In this document: positions 46,226 to 58,336 of the stretch, piece after piece
How positions within the stretch are numbered: position 1 is the first letter of the stretch
Layout: each line of letters opens with the position of its first letter
Origin: Diplosphaera chodatii
Taxonomy: Eukaryota > Chlorophyta > Trebouxiophyceae > Prasiolales > Stichococcaceae
Assembly (NCBI GenBank): GCA_032358165.1
Contig: JAALGY010000057.1
Location: 1,178,001 to 1,242,000, forward strand
Direction of reading: 5' to 3'
DNA length: 64,000 bases
Notes under the pieces: model-generated
The model's database searches: none
Told to the model about the DNA's origin: nothing
What the model saw: the letters and a program-made list of their open reading frames with translations, nothing else
Program-made: the position numbers and the translations under genes

Positions 46226-49200
46226 CTACGCTGTTGTCCCTGGCTCAAAGACGCAGATGCAATCATACACTGACCCGTTAAAGAGGCGCTGAGCCAGGTG
46301 CTCATTCTTGATCATGGCTAGCTTCAGTGCGTCGCACTTGAACGCTGCACGGAGATTTGTGTGCACCGCACGCCCCATACCCTCGATGATGACCAGGTCT
46401 GTGCCGACTGTGGCATCAGCCACTGCTGCTGACACCCTGCGCAGGTCCAAGCATGGACTGCCTTGCCCAGTGGCAACTACAAACAGGCGCGCCTCCCTGC
46501 TGCCGCTGTGTTGCGATGCAGACAGTAATGTGCTGCTGCCACCGCCGCTGCCAAGTGGTGCAGACGCGTCGTCCTTCGTGTTAGAATGACTGTCCGGTCT
46601 GCCTGCGACAGCACTGCCGCTGCTGTCTGCACCGCCATTTCTGCTGCCACTGCCCCGCAGGTCTCTGACCATGGCAGAGCGCTCGGGGCTGCGTCCCACA
46701 TCGGCCAAGCTGATACTGTCAGGGCTCCAGACCACACCCCGCTGGGGGCTGCCGCCGCTGCTGCCTGCTGCCTCCTTCGCCCGCCAGCGCTGCTGCACGC
46801 TGCTGCTGCCGAGCCGCGTGTGGGGCGGGCTGCCATCTGGCGGGCTACTGGACATGGCCATGTGCAGGGATGTTGCTGCCGCCGCGGCAGAGGCGCCAAG
46901 CTCCGCCAGGCGCCCTGAGGATGGCACACGCCGGGGCAGCCCTGGCAGCGGCGGCGGCGAAGCCGCTGCCTTACTACTGCCGCCGGCAGCGTGCCACGCT
47001 GCCTGTGATGGCAGCCCAACACCCCAGCCTTCGGCAAAGCGTCGATGCTGCAATATGGCTGGGTGCCGAGCGTACATGCAAGGCGGGTGCTGCACATACT
47101 GGTCCTTGCATGCAGTGGTGTGGGAACAAACACCTTCACGTCACCTGCATCACGGGGTCTGCAGCAGCAGCCTGGCCGATCAGGTCCCGCAGCTCATCTG
47201 CTGTGATGTCGTTGATGGCCGGCAGTGCATTGGCTGCAAGAACCACCTGGAGTCGATGGCAGCTCACATCAGCTTTGTGACGCAGATCTGCAAGCACGCT
47301 CAACTGCTCATGCCTCGTAAACAGTATGACCCATGACTGAAGAGTCGCCCACCTCGCATCCGCAGCGCAGAAGCTCGCGCGCTAGTGGCAACATGCCCAA
47401 AACGATGTCAGCACCAGCGTTGTCCACAAACATGATGGCACGTCTGTACGGCGATGTGGGCATGCCTACAGGAAGCATCGAGGCCGGTCGATGATCAGTT
47501 GCAGTTCTGCTTAATGAGGGAGTGTAGTTGCAAGTCGTAGATGCTCATGTTTATAGAACCTGAGAAGAAAGCATGCACTCTGCACAGTGATCAAACACCT
47601 CCCGGCTTCAAGTCCCCTGAGGCTGCTGCAGACAGCCAGCGGTCTGTCAGAGCATCCAGGTGGTCGACCCGCCAGGGACGCTGCGACAGCCGCGCCCTTG
47701 CCTCCCTGCAGACAGTGGCCGCAGCCATTTCCAGACCATGCAGCACACTCAAGGCAGTGTAGCAGCATTGGAAGGAGTAGCATCACCTGTATATCTCGAG
47801 TATTGTCCCGTTGTGGTAGAGCTGAACGGTGGCTTTTGCGCCCCAATCGAAGATGTTGGCTGCCAATGCCTGCGTACAGCGAACAGCTCAGTCGCTGAGA
47901 GGGACATGGTCACTACCTCGGATGGTTGGAAGCCCAGGGTCTTCACAGCACCCATCACTTGCCTTTCATCGGCCTCACCGCACAGCACAGCACAAAGTCC
48001 CGGTGCAAGTGGGGCAAGGCGCACTGCAGGCCCGTGAGCAGGGCCTGCCATAAGTTTGGTGCAGGGTTGTGAACTGAATCTATGTGCGGCTGTGGCTCAC
48101 CCCTTGCACGAGGGAGGCGAGGCGGTCGGCCGGCGCCAGGGCGTCCACCTCGCGCAGCAGGTCCGGCAGCACCTCCAGCGCCGCCGCATTCTCCCGCTGC
48201 TTGTCCAGCCTGATTACAGACACTCCACACGGTGAGAGCGAAGCCGTCGTAGACTCTGATGGTGCCAGCAAATCGCAATGCAGCGTCTGTTGTGGTCTGC
48301 GCCAGGCTATTGGTGAGAACATTTATGATCACGCTGCATGTTGAAATTAATGTTATGGCTTTCAGCAAAGGCGCCAGGTGGCGCACCTGTAGACGTCCAG
48401 AAAGCCGAACTCGCGCAGCGCCTCCTCCCGCATCTCCAGCAGGTCCGCCAGCCCCAGCTCGCCGTACGCCTGCGGCTCCGACTGCAGCCGCGTCACGTGC
48501 GCCCCAAACGCCCTGGCAAACGCCGCGGCCCTCCGGCGCGCATCTGTTGTGTAGCAAACTGCTTATGGACACAACTGCCACCGGCAGAATGTCTAGGCCT
48601 CGATACTGGAATAAAACCCTTGCACCAGAATACTGTGTTGCTGCAGGAGTGCTGCCTGACCTTCGCTGTGCTGCTCACTGGCGACCGCCTTCTCGACCAC
48701 TGTGGGAAGCTGGTCTGCCAGCACCTGCATGAACCCTAAATGACTCACAACAGCATAGTCCGCTACAACGACTACGATGTCAGCATCACTGTGCTCCCTG
48801 CTGCCATGAAGCCTCACCGCCAGCCAGTAGTCGAGCTCCTTCTCGTCGCCATACTGATTGAAGGGCTCTGCGACGGAGGCGTACAGGTCCAACGTGTTGG
48901 GCTCGTACGTCAGCGGGTCGGCCAACAGTGGAAATGGCTCCGCAGCCGGCGTGTACTGCAGGATCAGGGCAGCAGCACATGGAGCTAACCACAGCTGCAA
49001 GCCTCGTGCAAGACGTGCTGATCGTATGTGCTGCAGAGGATGCCAACAGCCGTGTGCACATCAACCCCTGCGAATCGTCCGGGAGTCCACCTGCAGCACG
49101 CCGACATGCAGCTGCATCCGGGACGCCGACGCCGGCGAGCTCGGCACCGCAAACTCCGAGGCGGACATTTGCCGTGACGGACCGCCAGACGCCGGTCGCC

Positions 49201-52089
49201 CGACACTGGCCCCTGCCTGGCTGCCTTCCGCCAGCACCTCCTGCGCCCTGGATCGGGCAACATGCCTCCACATCAGCAGGCCAGCTGCAGCTTGCTTGCA
49301 GCGGCTCCTGCCATGAGGACACCCTGGCGCTGCGTCTCGGTTTGCAGCAGCGTGCCCCAGCGCCTGAAGTCCGCTGCAGGTGGTTTGTGCATGCGCTGCA
49401 CCGCACGGCCGCTGTGGTGACCCACCTGCTGTGCTCGGAGCGGGCGGCATCGACAGGGCCGGCACCCAGCCGCACAAACTTCTCAACCCAGTCGCACTTT
49501 TCCTGCGATTGCAGGTGCACCATCATCGGCCACTGACACAAATAGCTTGAAGGCATGACAGCATGCTCATGTAGACGGATTCGCACCTGCATGCCCTGGA
49601 TGGGTGGCCCCTGCACCTCGCCTCCAGCGGAGGGCGCGCCCATTGTGAAGCGTTCAACAAACCGAGCCCGCACCTGAGCACATCGAAACACACGCATGAT
49701 CAGCCTCTTGTCTCAATGCATAACAGCACAAGACATCGGCGACGTCCTGGCCGCAGCCTGCTGACCTTGCGCGGGTCCCGACCCGAGGACACCGCCGCAG
49801 ACACAGCAGCGCCCGCCATGGGGTGCACACTGAGGAATGCCCCAACGGCACCCAGGTAGCCTGCACTTGGTGATGCAAATGATGGTTGCATTGAACGCTT
49901 GGCAGGCCAGCTGCTGTGACAACAGCAGCGCACATAATCTACGTGGCGCAGGACACCCTGCCCAAGGTCACCTTCATGCCGCAAGAATAACGCTTTCATT
50001 GTCCCCTGCAAGCCCCATTGCACGCTGTGGGATCGATGCCTGTTGGAGCTGTGGCACACATTGTGCAAGGAGGCTGTGGATGATATTGAACCCAATCACC
50101 TTCGACCAAAACTCAATGGCAAAGCTGATGGTCTCCATTGTGTACGGATGCCCTCGAATGAAGAAGCCTGCATGTTGCAAGATGGATGGTTGAAAACGGC
50201 GTGCTGATCAGCACTTTGGTGGCAAACATGCACTGTGTGTGTATAGTGCTCACCACCAAAGAAAATGCGATTGATCCCTTCCCGCTTGGCGTTGAGGTAG
50301 GCAAGCTGCGCAATGTTGTACGAAACCATACGGCACAGAGCCATTGCAAGATCTGCAGGCTTGTAGGCATCCAGATCCTTGTCCTCTGCAAGGCAGTGGC
50401 TTTGAGTGTGTCTGAACTCGGCCGTCCAGCAGAAAACTGGACGGTGGGCTGCAAGAGATGCATTGGCTTCAGTCATGCTCACCCGAGATGACCTTGCCAA
50501 AGCTGCTGGCAATTGTGGTGGCTGACAGACCAATGCTGCGTATCGAGGGTGCAGTATGAGATAGGAAGTACTTTGGCATACGCATGGCAGTCCAAGGAAA
50601 TGCATGCTCCCTTCACAACACTTGGCGCTCCTGCACATGCACCCCACTCATGCTCTACCTGGAATAGTCCCTGCTGCCGTAGATATCTCCGACGAGCATG
50701 TCCACCTTTGCATTGTCGCCTTGCGCCGAGAGCTCCAGCATCTCATCGAAGCCGCGGACGCCGGTCAGCAGTCTGCGAGACACCAGGCGCTTCACTATAC
50801 AATACACCGATGGACAAGTTGGTGCTGAACGATATAGTGCCATCACGAGGGCCACACCTGCAGAGGCCCCAGAATGTGCCGCCCCCCAGGCTCGAGCCCG
50901 ACACCCGCTCATGCTCCGTGTCAGAGTCAACCTGCATGAAGGAAGTATGCGTCACCGGGGGCCTGCAACATCCAAGTTTACAGCTTCTATATACAGCACA
51001 CTTCGATGATTCGCACCTTCAGCATGCTGACACCGGAGCCGATGTTGACAAGCAGGTAAGGGTACAAGTCGCTGTCAGCTGCAATCAGAAAACACTCCAC
51101 TGGTGACACAGGAAATGACCCAAGAGCATCACCGTCATGCAGCTTCAGCATGACGGCTTACATTGGATTGTAAGATAATTCGGCTGGTCGTTCTCGTAGA
51201 CGAAGGCTTCATGGTAGATTGCCTTCAGCAAGAAGTTGCACCCCGCAACCAGACAGTCCATCTCATCCTGTTACAACATTTCACTGCACGTCGTAGGTCT
51301 TTACCACTTCGGTCGGGTGTAAGCACGAGCTGTGCAGGCATCCAGGTCACCCCACCTCCTTCTCAAGTGTGACGCCCAGCCGCTCCTGTTTGCGGGATTT
51401 GTATATGTTGTATAGCTTGCAGGATCAGGGCTGAAACCATGCAGTCTGAGCACTGCACGATGCAGCAGACATCGCAGGCTCCAGCTGTCCATACAACACG
51501 GACCTCAAAAAGCTGCTCGTATTTATACGCTCCGCCACCAGTCGCCCTAATGCGGGCAGCGTCACCGCCCCCATTAGGCAGTCGGTGTAAGCCCTTGGCT
51601 TCGATGAAGTCGAGCATCTGATCGATCTTTGCAGTCTCAAACTTGACAAAGTGAAGCTTCCCTGCAATGCGTACGCTCGGCTTCAGGTGGTGCATGGTGC
51701 AGGATCAGGTGAAACTCAATGGTATGTTGGCTCAGCAAGACTCACCGCCTGCTCGGCCATTGGCGGCAGTCGTGCTGCCCTCAGGTGAGAAATACACCAA
51801 TTTGATCAGACTGCCGCCAATATCCAGCGCAATGTGGGAGATGCAGTCCGCCTGCTGCTGGGGCAGCGAGATGGACGGAGCATCCCGCTGCTTTCGCTGG
51901 GCTGCAGCGTATGCGTGTGTTCAGTCATGCTCAGAAGGCCAGGAAGGCCAAGATCGCTGTTTGTTGCATGTGGTGCCATACGATAGCTCGCATCGTATAC
52001 AGGAGGTCACACTTACACTCTGTCGTTGAGATAATGCGAGCTCCCGTGAGGTCCAGTGCACCATCCGGGGCATCATCAGCGGTGGACAT
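46226..52089 (-). CDS. PANK2: Pantothenate kinase fused to DUF89 metal-dependent phosphatase (PANK2/PANK4 type)
   Basis: First step of coenzyme A synthesis plus a phosphatase that in the known family removes damaged phosphopantetheine compounds. Twenty-five exons join in phase (1098 residues): 52089-52017, 51901-51746, 51661-51504, 51385-51356, 51267-51162, 51078-51017, 50931-50858, 50772-50659, 50535-50483, 50385-50254, 50167-50100, 50005-49972, 49860-49766, 49673-49587, 49502-49426, 49373-49091, 48955-48818, 48724-48661, 48543-48387, 48209-48101, 47869-47787, 47705-47599, 47465-47353, 47246-47145, 47047-46226. Kinase: [24 protein letters not shown] with the catalytic Glu, [27 protein letters not shown] with the substrate Arg, IASSFGK. 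DUF89: [88 protein letters not shown]. The last exon carries about 180 extra low-complexity residues inside DUF89. Exon 49373-49091 is the least conserved part. Confidence 0.96.
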
Positions 52090-52545
52090 GACAGCGCCTG
52101 GTCACACTCCGATGCGGTCTTCACATGCAATGTGTTTGCAAGTGATGGTTGAGCATCATGGCCATTGACGGAATCAGAGTCTCAAAGCTGATATGCATGC
52201 TGACCAACACTGCCTCGCAACGATCTGATCGCCTGTGTCGGTTGAAGAATACAATACTATGAGCATGAAGCGCGAGAGGTAGGCATTCGACTCGAGTGCA
52301 CTATTTGCACACTGAGGGTGCCATTTCGCGCAAAGAGAGCAAAGTTTTGCACCACCAAGCATGCTGACTCATGGTTGCCAGCGAAGCACCGTTCCCCTTT
52401 CCGCGGCTCCTTCCGTCCTACACCTTTCCACCGCGCTAGTTCCGATCAATCCGACATGGCAGCTGTCAGGCTGTCTGGCAGGTGGCAGATTGCACACTCT
52501 GTACACTCTGGCGCGTGCATCTTCAGTGTCAGCGATCCTGTATGA
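52090..52545. other. Divergent promoter region, pantothenate kinase / glutamate 5-kinase
   Basis: 456 bases between two divergent start codons. No exon is supported; an ATG frame at 52456 does not splice in phase to the kinase core. Confidence 0.45.
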
Positions 52546-55234
52546 ATGGAGCTGCATCGTGTGACCAGTAGCGGCCGGCTGCCGCTGCACGGTGGTCACA
52601 CGATCGTGAGTGCATGCCAATCCCCCGTGCTGCCATTCTCCAGCACGGCTGCATGATACAAACATTGCAGATGGGGTTGCTTGTGTGTACTGCTCTTCTT
52701 CCTGATAAGTTTCATCCTGACTTTCACGCGCCGTTACGCCCTCAGGTCGTCAAGGTGGGCACATCCAGCTTGGTTCGCGCCGAAAAAAACAGCTTCAACC
52801 TCAGCAATATCGCGAGGATATGCGAGACCGTGCGCGACCTCTGCAAAGCAGGTGCTCGCCAGTTTAATCGCAGCCCATTCTGCAGGTCAGTATCGAAGGT
52901 ACCCGGTCGATGTTAGCAGGCCTCATGATGTCTGCAGGCAGATCAGGGAAGTGGCTTAGGTCACTTAACCCTCATGCTGCTTTGCAAGCAAAATCTCGAT
53001 ACCGCACAGGGCACAGGGTAGTTGTGGTCAGCAGCGGCGCCATTGCGGTGGGCTGCAAGCGGCTGGGTCTTGCAACACGGCCGGCCAACATAGCGCAGCG
53101 GCAGGCGCTGGCCGCCGTGGGTCAGGTCCACCTCATGCGCTTTTACGATGACTTCTTCTCTGCGCTGGGGGTGGTGAGGCTCTGGATGACATCTGGCAGC
53201 ACGGGGCGTGTTGCTATTTCCGTTGCAGTCAAGACTTGTACGGTATATTCACGACCGAATTCCAGCTCCACCACCCGCTGTTGCTGAGGGTCGCTGCTCC
53301 TTGTGCTGCCTTGCAGCCCTGCGCACAGGTTCTGCTGACGCAAGACAACCTGGGCATCAGGTCGCAATACCTGAATGCGCGCAACACCTTCACAGAGCTG
53401 TTCGCCTATGGCACGGTCCCTATTGTGAACGAGAATGATACAGTGGCAGTGGAGCAAGTGCGATTTGGCGACAATGACACGCTGTCAGCACAGGTAGGCA
53501 TACTATGCAGATCAATCTTGCTGCTGTCAATGCGTCTTTCGCATCCTACATTGGAAGTCGTGACTGATTCATTCCATGATGCAGGTGGCGACGCTAGTGC
53601 AAGCAGACTGGCTGTTCCTGCTGACAGATGTGCCAGCACTCTACACCGCTAACCCCAGCACAGATCCCACAGCGCGGCCCATCCACGAGGTCCACGAGGT
53701 GGCAGAGCTGCAGGTACACCGCTTGACGCCACGAACATCCCAGTCTGGGCCTGCAGAATGCTAATTTCGTACCTGTGCCCGTGCGTCCCCCAGTTCGCAG
53801 TCAACGCAGCCGTTGGGCTTTTCGACCCTTTGGCTGGAGAGACCAGCGCGATGGATGCAGGTGGACACCAGCCAGACCGGGACCCAGTGGGGCACAGGCG
53901 GAATGGCGACAAAGCTGACGGCAGCGCGGCTGGCGACCGCGGCTGGCTGCCGCATGGCCATCTGCCTGGCCAGCGAGCCGGAGCGCATGCTGGCGCTGCT
54001 GGCCGGCGACAAGAGCTGCGGCACTGTCTTCCACCCACACCCCAACATGCTCAGGTGCGATCACAGCTGCAGATATCCTTGCTTATGTTTGATGCTGCAG
54101 CATGACATTAATGGCAGTATAGCCCAAAGCTGCATGATGCTGCAGCATGACACTAACGGCAGTATAGCCCAAAGCGGCGTGATGCTGTCCTATAGTTGGG
54201 TCGTCACTGTGAAACTGGCATGCTGTGTGTCGCAGAGGCAAGCTGCGGTGGATCTTGTCAGTGGCCGTGAAGGGTACATTGTGGATCGACAACGGCGCGC
54301 TAGCCGCAGTGCTGGATCGCAGGAAGTCGCTCTTTGCTGCCGGCATCACGAAGGTCTGGTTGTGCACGTTGTTGTGCGTCTCCTTGCACTGCATCCGAAC
54401 GCCACAAGTGCGGGTGCTGACACTGTAGCGGGTGTGAGTTGGAGGACCCAGGGCTCCAATGATCATGCTAGTTGTGCTGCAGGTGGAAGGCAACTTCAAT
54501 GCCCAGGACGCTGTGCGCATCAGTGATGCAGACGGCCGTGAGGTTGGCCGTGCCCTGGTCAACTACAGCGCCTCAGACGTACGGAAAGTGCAGGTGCGGG
54601 CTTGACAGCTTGCAACTCTTCAGCGTTGGATGTCATGCAGACTAAGCGTCTTTGCATGGCAGACCACCCATTGCGTCCTACGGCCGAGGAGAGTAGCAGC
54701 TGGAAGAGGGTTCTACATGTTTGCATGCGGTTGAACGTACAGGGCAAGCATTCCCGGGAGTACGAGCAGGTGCTCGGCTGGTTTGGCAGCCCAGAGGTGG
54801 CGCACCGCGACAACATTGGCCTGGTGGCCGTCCAGAACTCGCCCCACCGGCCCGGCGGCATCAGCAGCAGCGGTGACATCGCACCCTCAGCTCCCAGCAT
54901 TGCACGCCCGACCGCAAATGGTGCAGCGGTGCCAACTGCTGCGCCATCCGCTGACGGCCAGATGCCGCCCGGTGCAGATGATTTGTCTGCTCCCGGCAAT
55001 GCAGCACCGGCTGCAGACCAGGTGGAGTTGACAGGGAGCAGGACCGACGTGGTCAGATCGCCCATGGCAGGCACAGGCACGCAGCAGCCAAGCGAGCGAG
55101 CGCAGCACCAGCACGCTGAGGCAGCCGAGGCTGCAGAACAGCCATCTGGTGCCATCACCCAGCCCAGGCTCGCAGATGGCTCAAGGTGCACGGCATCATG
55201 CTGTACTCGCCAAGGTGGCTGCCACTCCGCATAG
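52546..55234 (+). CDS. Glutamate 5-kinase with PUA domain, stand-alone
   Basis: Phosphorylates glutamate, the first step of proline synthesis. Nine exons in phase (516 residues): 52546-52605, 52746-52851, 53010-53173, 53317-53493, 53585-53713, 53861-54054, 54236-54353, 54483-54593, 54743-55234. The short first exon ([10 protein letters not shown] ... GGHTI) joins [10 protein letters not shown] in phase across a GTGAGT donor, which selects this start. Kinase motifs: [59 protein letters not shown], and GTGGMATKL. The PUA part follows (ARGxx-like [41 protein letters not shown]). No fused gamma-glutamyl-phosphate reductase is seen, unlike plant P5CS. After the PUA domain comes an unusual Ala/Pro/Ser-rich tail of roughly 130 residues. 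The end is uncertain: a coding-like frame at 55250-55599 may be a further tail exon, but no phase-correct join was found. Confidence 0.92.
54091..54180 (+). repeat. Tandem duplication, 2 x 45 bases, in a glutamate 5-kinase intron
   Basis: Bases 54091-54135 and 54136-54180 are near-identical copies beginning GATGCTGCAGCATGACA and containing GGCAGTATAGCCCAAAGC, differing at a few positions. A third copy starts (GATGCTG) and stops. It lies inside the intron between 54054 and 54236. Confidence 0.9.
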
Positions 55235-55599
55235 CCTGTGGCGAAGGTCAACAAGCACACACGGTCTTTGCACGGCTGGAGCTGCCTGGTGCTGAGCTTT
55301 CCACGACATTGCACAGGGAACTGGACTCCATCGAGCCAACAGCAGAGCATGCAGTGAGTACGGCAGTGCAGCAACGGCTACAGGTGCTGCAGATGCGGGA
55401 CCGGAGTATTTCGTCACATCCAATGTCCCTGGGTGGCCATCCCCCGGAGCCAGACTGGCGGAGGGAGCTCGCAGATGCAATGGCAGCTGAGCGGCGGTCT
55501 GAAACAGCTGAGCAGCAGGCGGGCCATGGAGGCAGCGCCTCTGCAGCTGGAGGGGCATGTGCGGAAGACATTGATGAGGGGGGTTGGCTGCCGAAGTGA
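55186..55599 (+). other. Coding-like open frame behind glutamate 5-kinase
   Basis: From about 55250 the frame reads VFARLELPGAELSTTLHREL and continues through a Glu/Gln/Ala-rich stretch to GGWLPK and a stop at 55597-55599. It overlaps the last codons of the glutamate 5-kinase model in another frame. It may be an extra tail exon or an unrelated frame. No family recognised. Confidence 0.25.
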
Positions 55600-55905
55600 G
55601 GCACTACGACGACCGACGCGTGCTGTATATACCATCTGGTTGCTTGGGGTGTTCAAACTGGTCCTGCAGATGGTCCTGCTTGAGCACCCTTGTCCCCCAG
55701 CTATAACAGCATGAATGACAAACACAACTGTGTACACTAGCGATGTCGACTGCAAAGGATTAACTATCGCCTGAGGTGCAAACAAACCACCAACAAATCC
55801 TGACTGATTGCAAGGTGCCTAGTGTATGATGCACCCGTTGCTCATCGGCAATGTGCTGCAGGATGCCCAGTCTACGAGCCGAATGGCCGATGAGAGGGCT
55901 GCGCA
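55600..55905. other. Convergent intergenic region, glutamate 5-kinase / coiled-coil gene
   Basis: 3' regions of two convergent genes. No exon and no TGTAA seen. Confidence 0.35.
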
Positions 55906-57216
55906 TCACCTGTACCTGCGAGTGAGGAGGAAAGCCCCTGCTAATCCGACTGCAGCACACCCTACCGCCATGCCCACATTCACCAGCTGCCGCTGCAGGC
56001 TGTCCTGTGCGTCGGCGCCGTGCAGCCGTGCCTGCACCCCCACAGCACCATTCATGCTGCAGAGCTGCTCCACCCGCTTCCGAAGCAGCGCCAGCTCCTC
56101 CTGCGCCTCCGAGCGACCCAAATCACGCCCGAGTGCACCCGACACGAGCCGTGCGGCTGCCACCTGCATCAGCGTACTAGAGCTGTGGTCAGAATGGGTG
56201 GCACCTGCAGCATGCACGTGGCTTCCATTTGACGAGTGTGCATGTGCGCACAAGAGGCATATGGCACGACGATTGAAGGCTCGTTGACAACGCACAACAC
56301 CTGTGCCCCTGATGTCGCTTCAGCCTCGCCCAATGCAGCGGCCGCGGCTTGTGACGCCGCAGCTGCAGCGGCCGTGGCGTCCTCTGCCTGCTGCTGTGCT
56401 TGGTGTACACACTGGCGCGCCTGGTCTGCCTGCTGCAGTAGCCCCTCCAGCTGCTCGCGGTGCGCTGCCTTCATGGCTTCCAGCTGCGCACGAAGCTCCT
56501 GCTGAGCGGCTTCTTGCCCCAGTGCCAGCCGCTGCCGTGCAACCTCTCCTCTCCGCTGATGCCTGCGTTGTGGACCAGATGAAAGTCCGAAGATGGGAAT
56601 GATGTGCAAAGCACAGTTTGTCAGTCAGCTGCAAGGGCAGGCACAGTGCAGTGCACTCACTTGAGCACAGAACATGACGGTATGTCCAGGCTGCATGCAG
56701 ATCCCACGTTGTCCCTGAGGCTTCGCTTTCGGTCTGCACAACAGGACAGATGCAGGTTGCTTGTGCACACTCTGCAAGTGTGCGGATGCATCTCCGCGCT
56801 CTGACTCGCATCAAGCATACACAGTGCAGTCTGCTGAAACTTTAGACCTTGGGCAGCGTACCTTCTTGAAGTATCTCGCTGCAGTCCGGCACACTGGAGC
56901 TGCAAGCCGATGAAGCACTGTCGCTGATGGCGTCGTGCCACATGTCACTGGCGGAACGGCTAGAGCCCGCTGGTGAGGCGGAATGCTGCGCGCAGCGGGT
57001 GCACGCCTGTGCATCGAACCAGAAAGCTGACATGCCGCCACAGTGTGCGGTAGCTGATGCATCATCTGTGTCCAGCTGTGGAATTTCATTGAGCAGCGGC
57101 GCCGAGAACGCGTGCTTTGTGCCGGAGCAGCTGTCTGGCGCGGCGTAGGGTCTCGGCTCGCTGCGCTGGATGTTCAGGTGGTGCTGCCGTCCAAAGTTCT
57201 GTGCCGATATGCGCAA
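55906..57216 (-). CDS. Tail-anchored coiled-coil protein, 5' end unresolved
   Basis: Not recognised as a named family. Exons in order: about 57216-56862, 56733-56661, 56562-56301, 56163-55906, all in phase (about 245 residues visible). The first visible exon reads through ISAQNFGRQHHLN and a Ser/Ala/Asp-rich region. The third is a long coiled coil rich in Gln/Ala/Glu (QEAAQQELRAQLEAMKAAHR and repeats of HQAQQQAEDATAAA). The last has another heptad segment (EAQEELALLRKRVEQL) and ends with a single hydrophobic helix, VGMAVGCAAVGLAGAFLL, and TRRYR, which is the layout of a C-terminal tail anchor facing the cytosol. The first ATG is not visible; an additional 5' exon should lie between 57217 and 57661. 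A tether or trafficking role is possible but only inferred. Confidence 0.55.
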
Positions 57217-57661
57217 AGCCTGCCAGAGAGGGGTTCCCCCTGCGTCCTGGAATCGATTGAGGACTGTGCCCCCGTGCTACGTCACTCCAAATGCTACAAA
57301 GAGAGGGCGGCGGTGACCCCGCCGCCGGTCAACACCAGTCTGCAGATGTGATTTGATCGCAACCAGCGCTCCGCTTGCGTGCATGCATGTGGAAGTTTGG
57401 GCTGCACTCGATGCGCATGCGGGACAGCTGTGGGTGGATTTTACCGTTGCTCCGGTACATGCAGTGCTTGGATTGACCAAAGCGTCCAGTCTGTCAGCTT
57501 TCACACTCTCTTGCTTCCCCCACAGCCGGATCGCATGACTGCGAGCTTTGCTGTTTTTGCATAAGCAGGCTCCCGCTGTTCTGTGCAGATATTTGGCACC
57601 CTGCCGCATCCCTGTGCCTTGCCCCTGCACCCTGCAAGAAGACCTTTGTACTGTCGCCTCC
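57217..57661. other. Divergent region between the coiled-coil and profilin-like genes
   Basis: Probably contains the missing first exon of the coiled-coil gene and both promoters. A minus-strand frame crossing 57277-57732 overlaps the start of the plus-strand gene and is not supported. Confidence 0.35.
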
Positions 57662-58198
57662 ATGGTAGATGCAACCACGGATGACATAAGATGGGACGGC
57701 GACTTGGCAGCCATGTTGGACACGGGCACCATCTCAGGGTATGCGCTCTTGTCGCACCGTGGCGAGCCAGTTGCGGCACACGGCGCCCTGGAGTCAGAGT
57801 TTGCACCGCAAGCAGGGTCTGATGCAGCTCCTTCCGTACACGCCGTGCTCGAGTTGTTCGCCCCCAGGGAGTCTCCCAGCGATCAGTGCACCGCGTTCTT
57901 GCTGTGCGGTGTGCGGCACCAGGTACTGCTGCCATGTACTTTGCCATCCTGATCTAGAAACGTCAGTGTATCGGCAACATCTGAGCCATCTGCCTGGACA
58001 CATGACGCATCCACCTTGCTGCAGGTGTTCCGGCGGGAAGCAGCCGCAGTGTGGGCAACAACAGCAAGAAAGCTTGCTGCGTGCTCTGCCTACAACCTAG
58101 GGTTTGGGGTGCTGTGCGTGACCATGCGGCGTGGGCAGCAGTTGCAGCATGTGGTACTATCAAGACTTGATGCTACATGTCAAAGACTCCGCAGATGA
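57662..58198 (+). CDS. Small profilin-like protein
   Basis: Two exons in phase, 57662-57922 and 58025-58198 (144 residues). The size, the N-terminal strand pattern (LDTGTISGYALLSHRGEPVA), the middle FLLCGVRHQVF followed by a helix, and a C-terminal strand-helix (FGVLCVTMRRGQ ... VVLSRL) resemble profilin, the actin-monomer-binding fold. The similarity is in layout, not in diagnostic motifs, and the final residues are basic (CQRLRR) where profilins have a conserved hydrophobic helix. It could also be another small alpha/beta protein such as a roadblock or longin-type domain. The ATG at 57662 is the first in frame after a lower-GC upstream stretch. Confidence 0.38.
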
Positions 58199-58336
58199 GG
58201 AGCGCTTGAATTTGACCAGATGCTATAACATAGCATAGGATAACCGCAACAAGTTTGACCGTCTACAAGATGTCAAGAGGTTGCGCAAACAAAAACCCAA
58301 GGCTATTCAGAAGCTGTTGACGAACAATCCCACAGT

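Noticed and set aside
52456..52537. ATG at 52456 as the start of glutamate 5-kinase
   Set aside because: The frame ends in a stop and its possible donor is out of phase with VVKVGTSS; the exon 52546-52605 fits.
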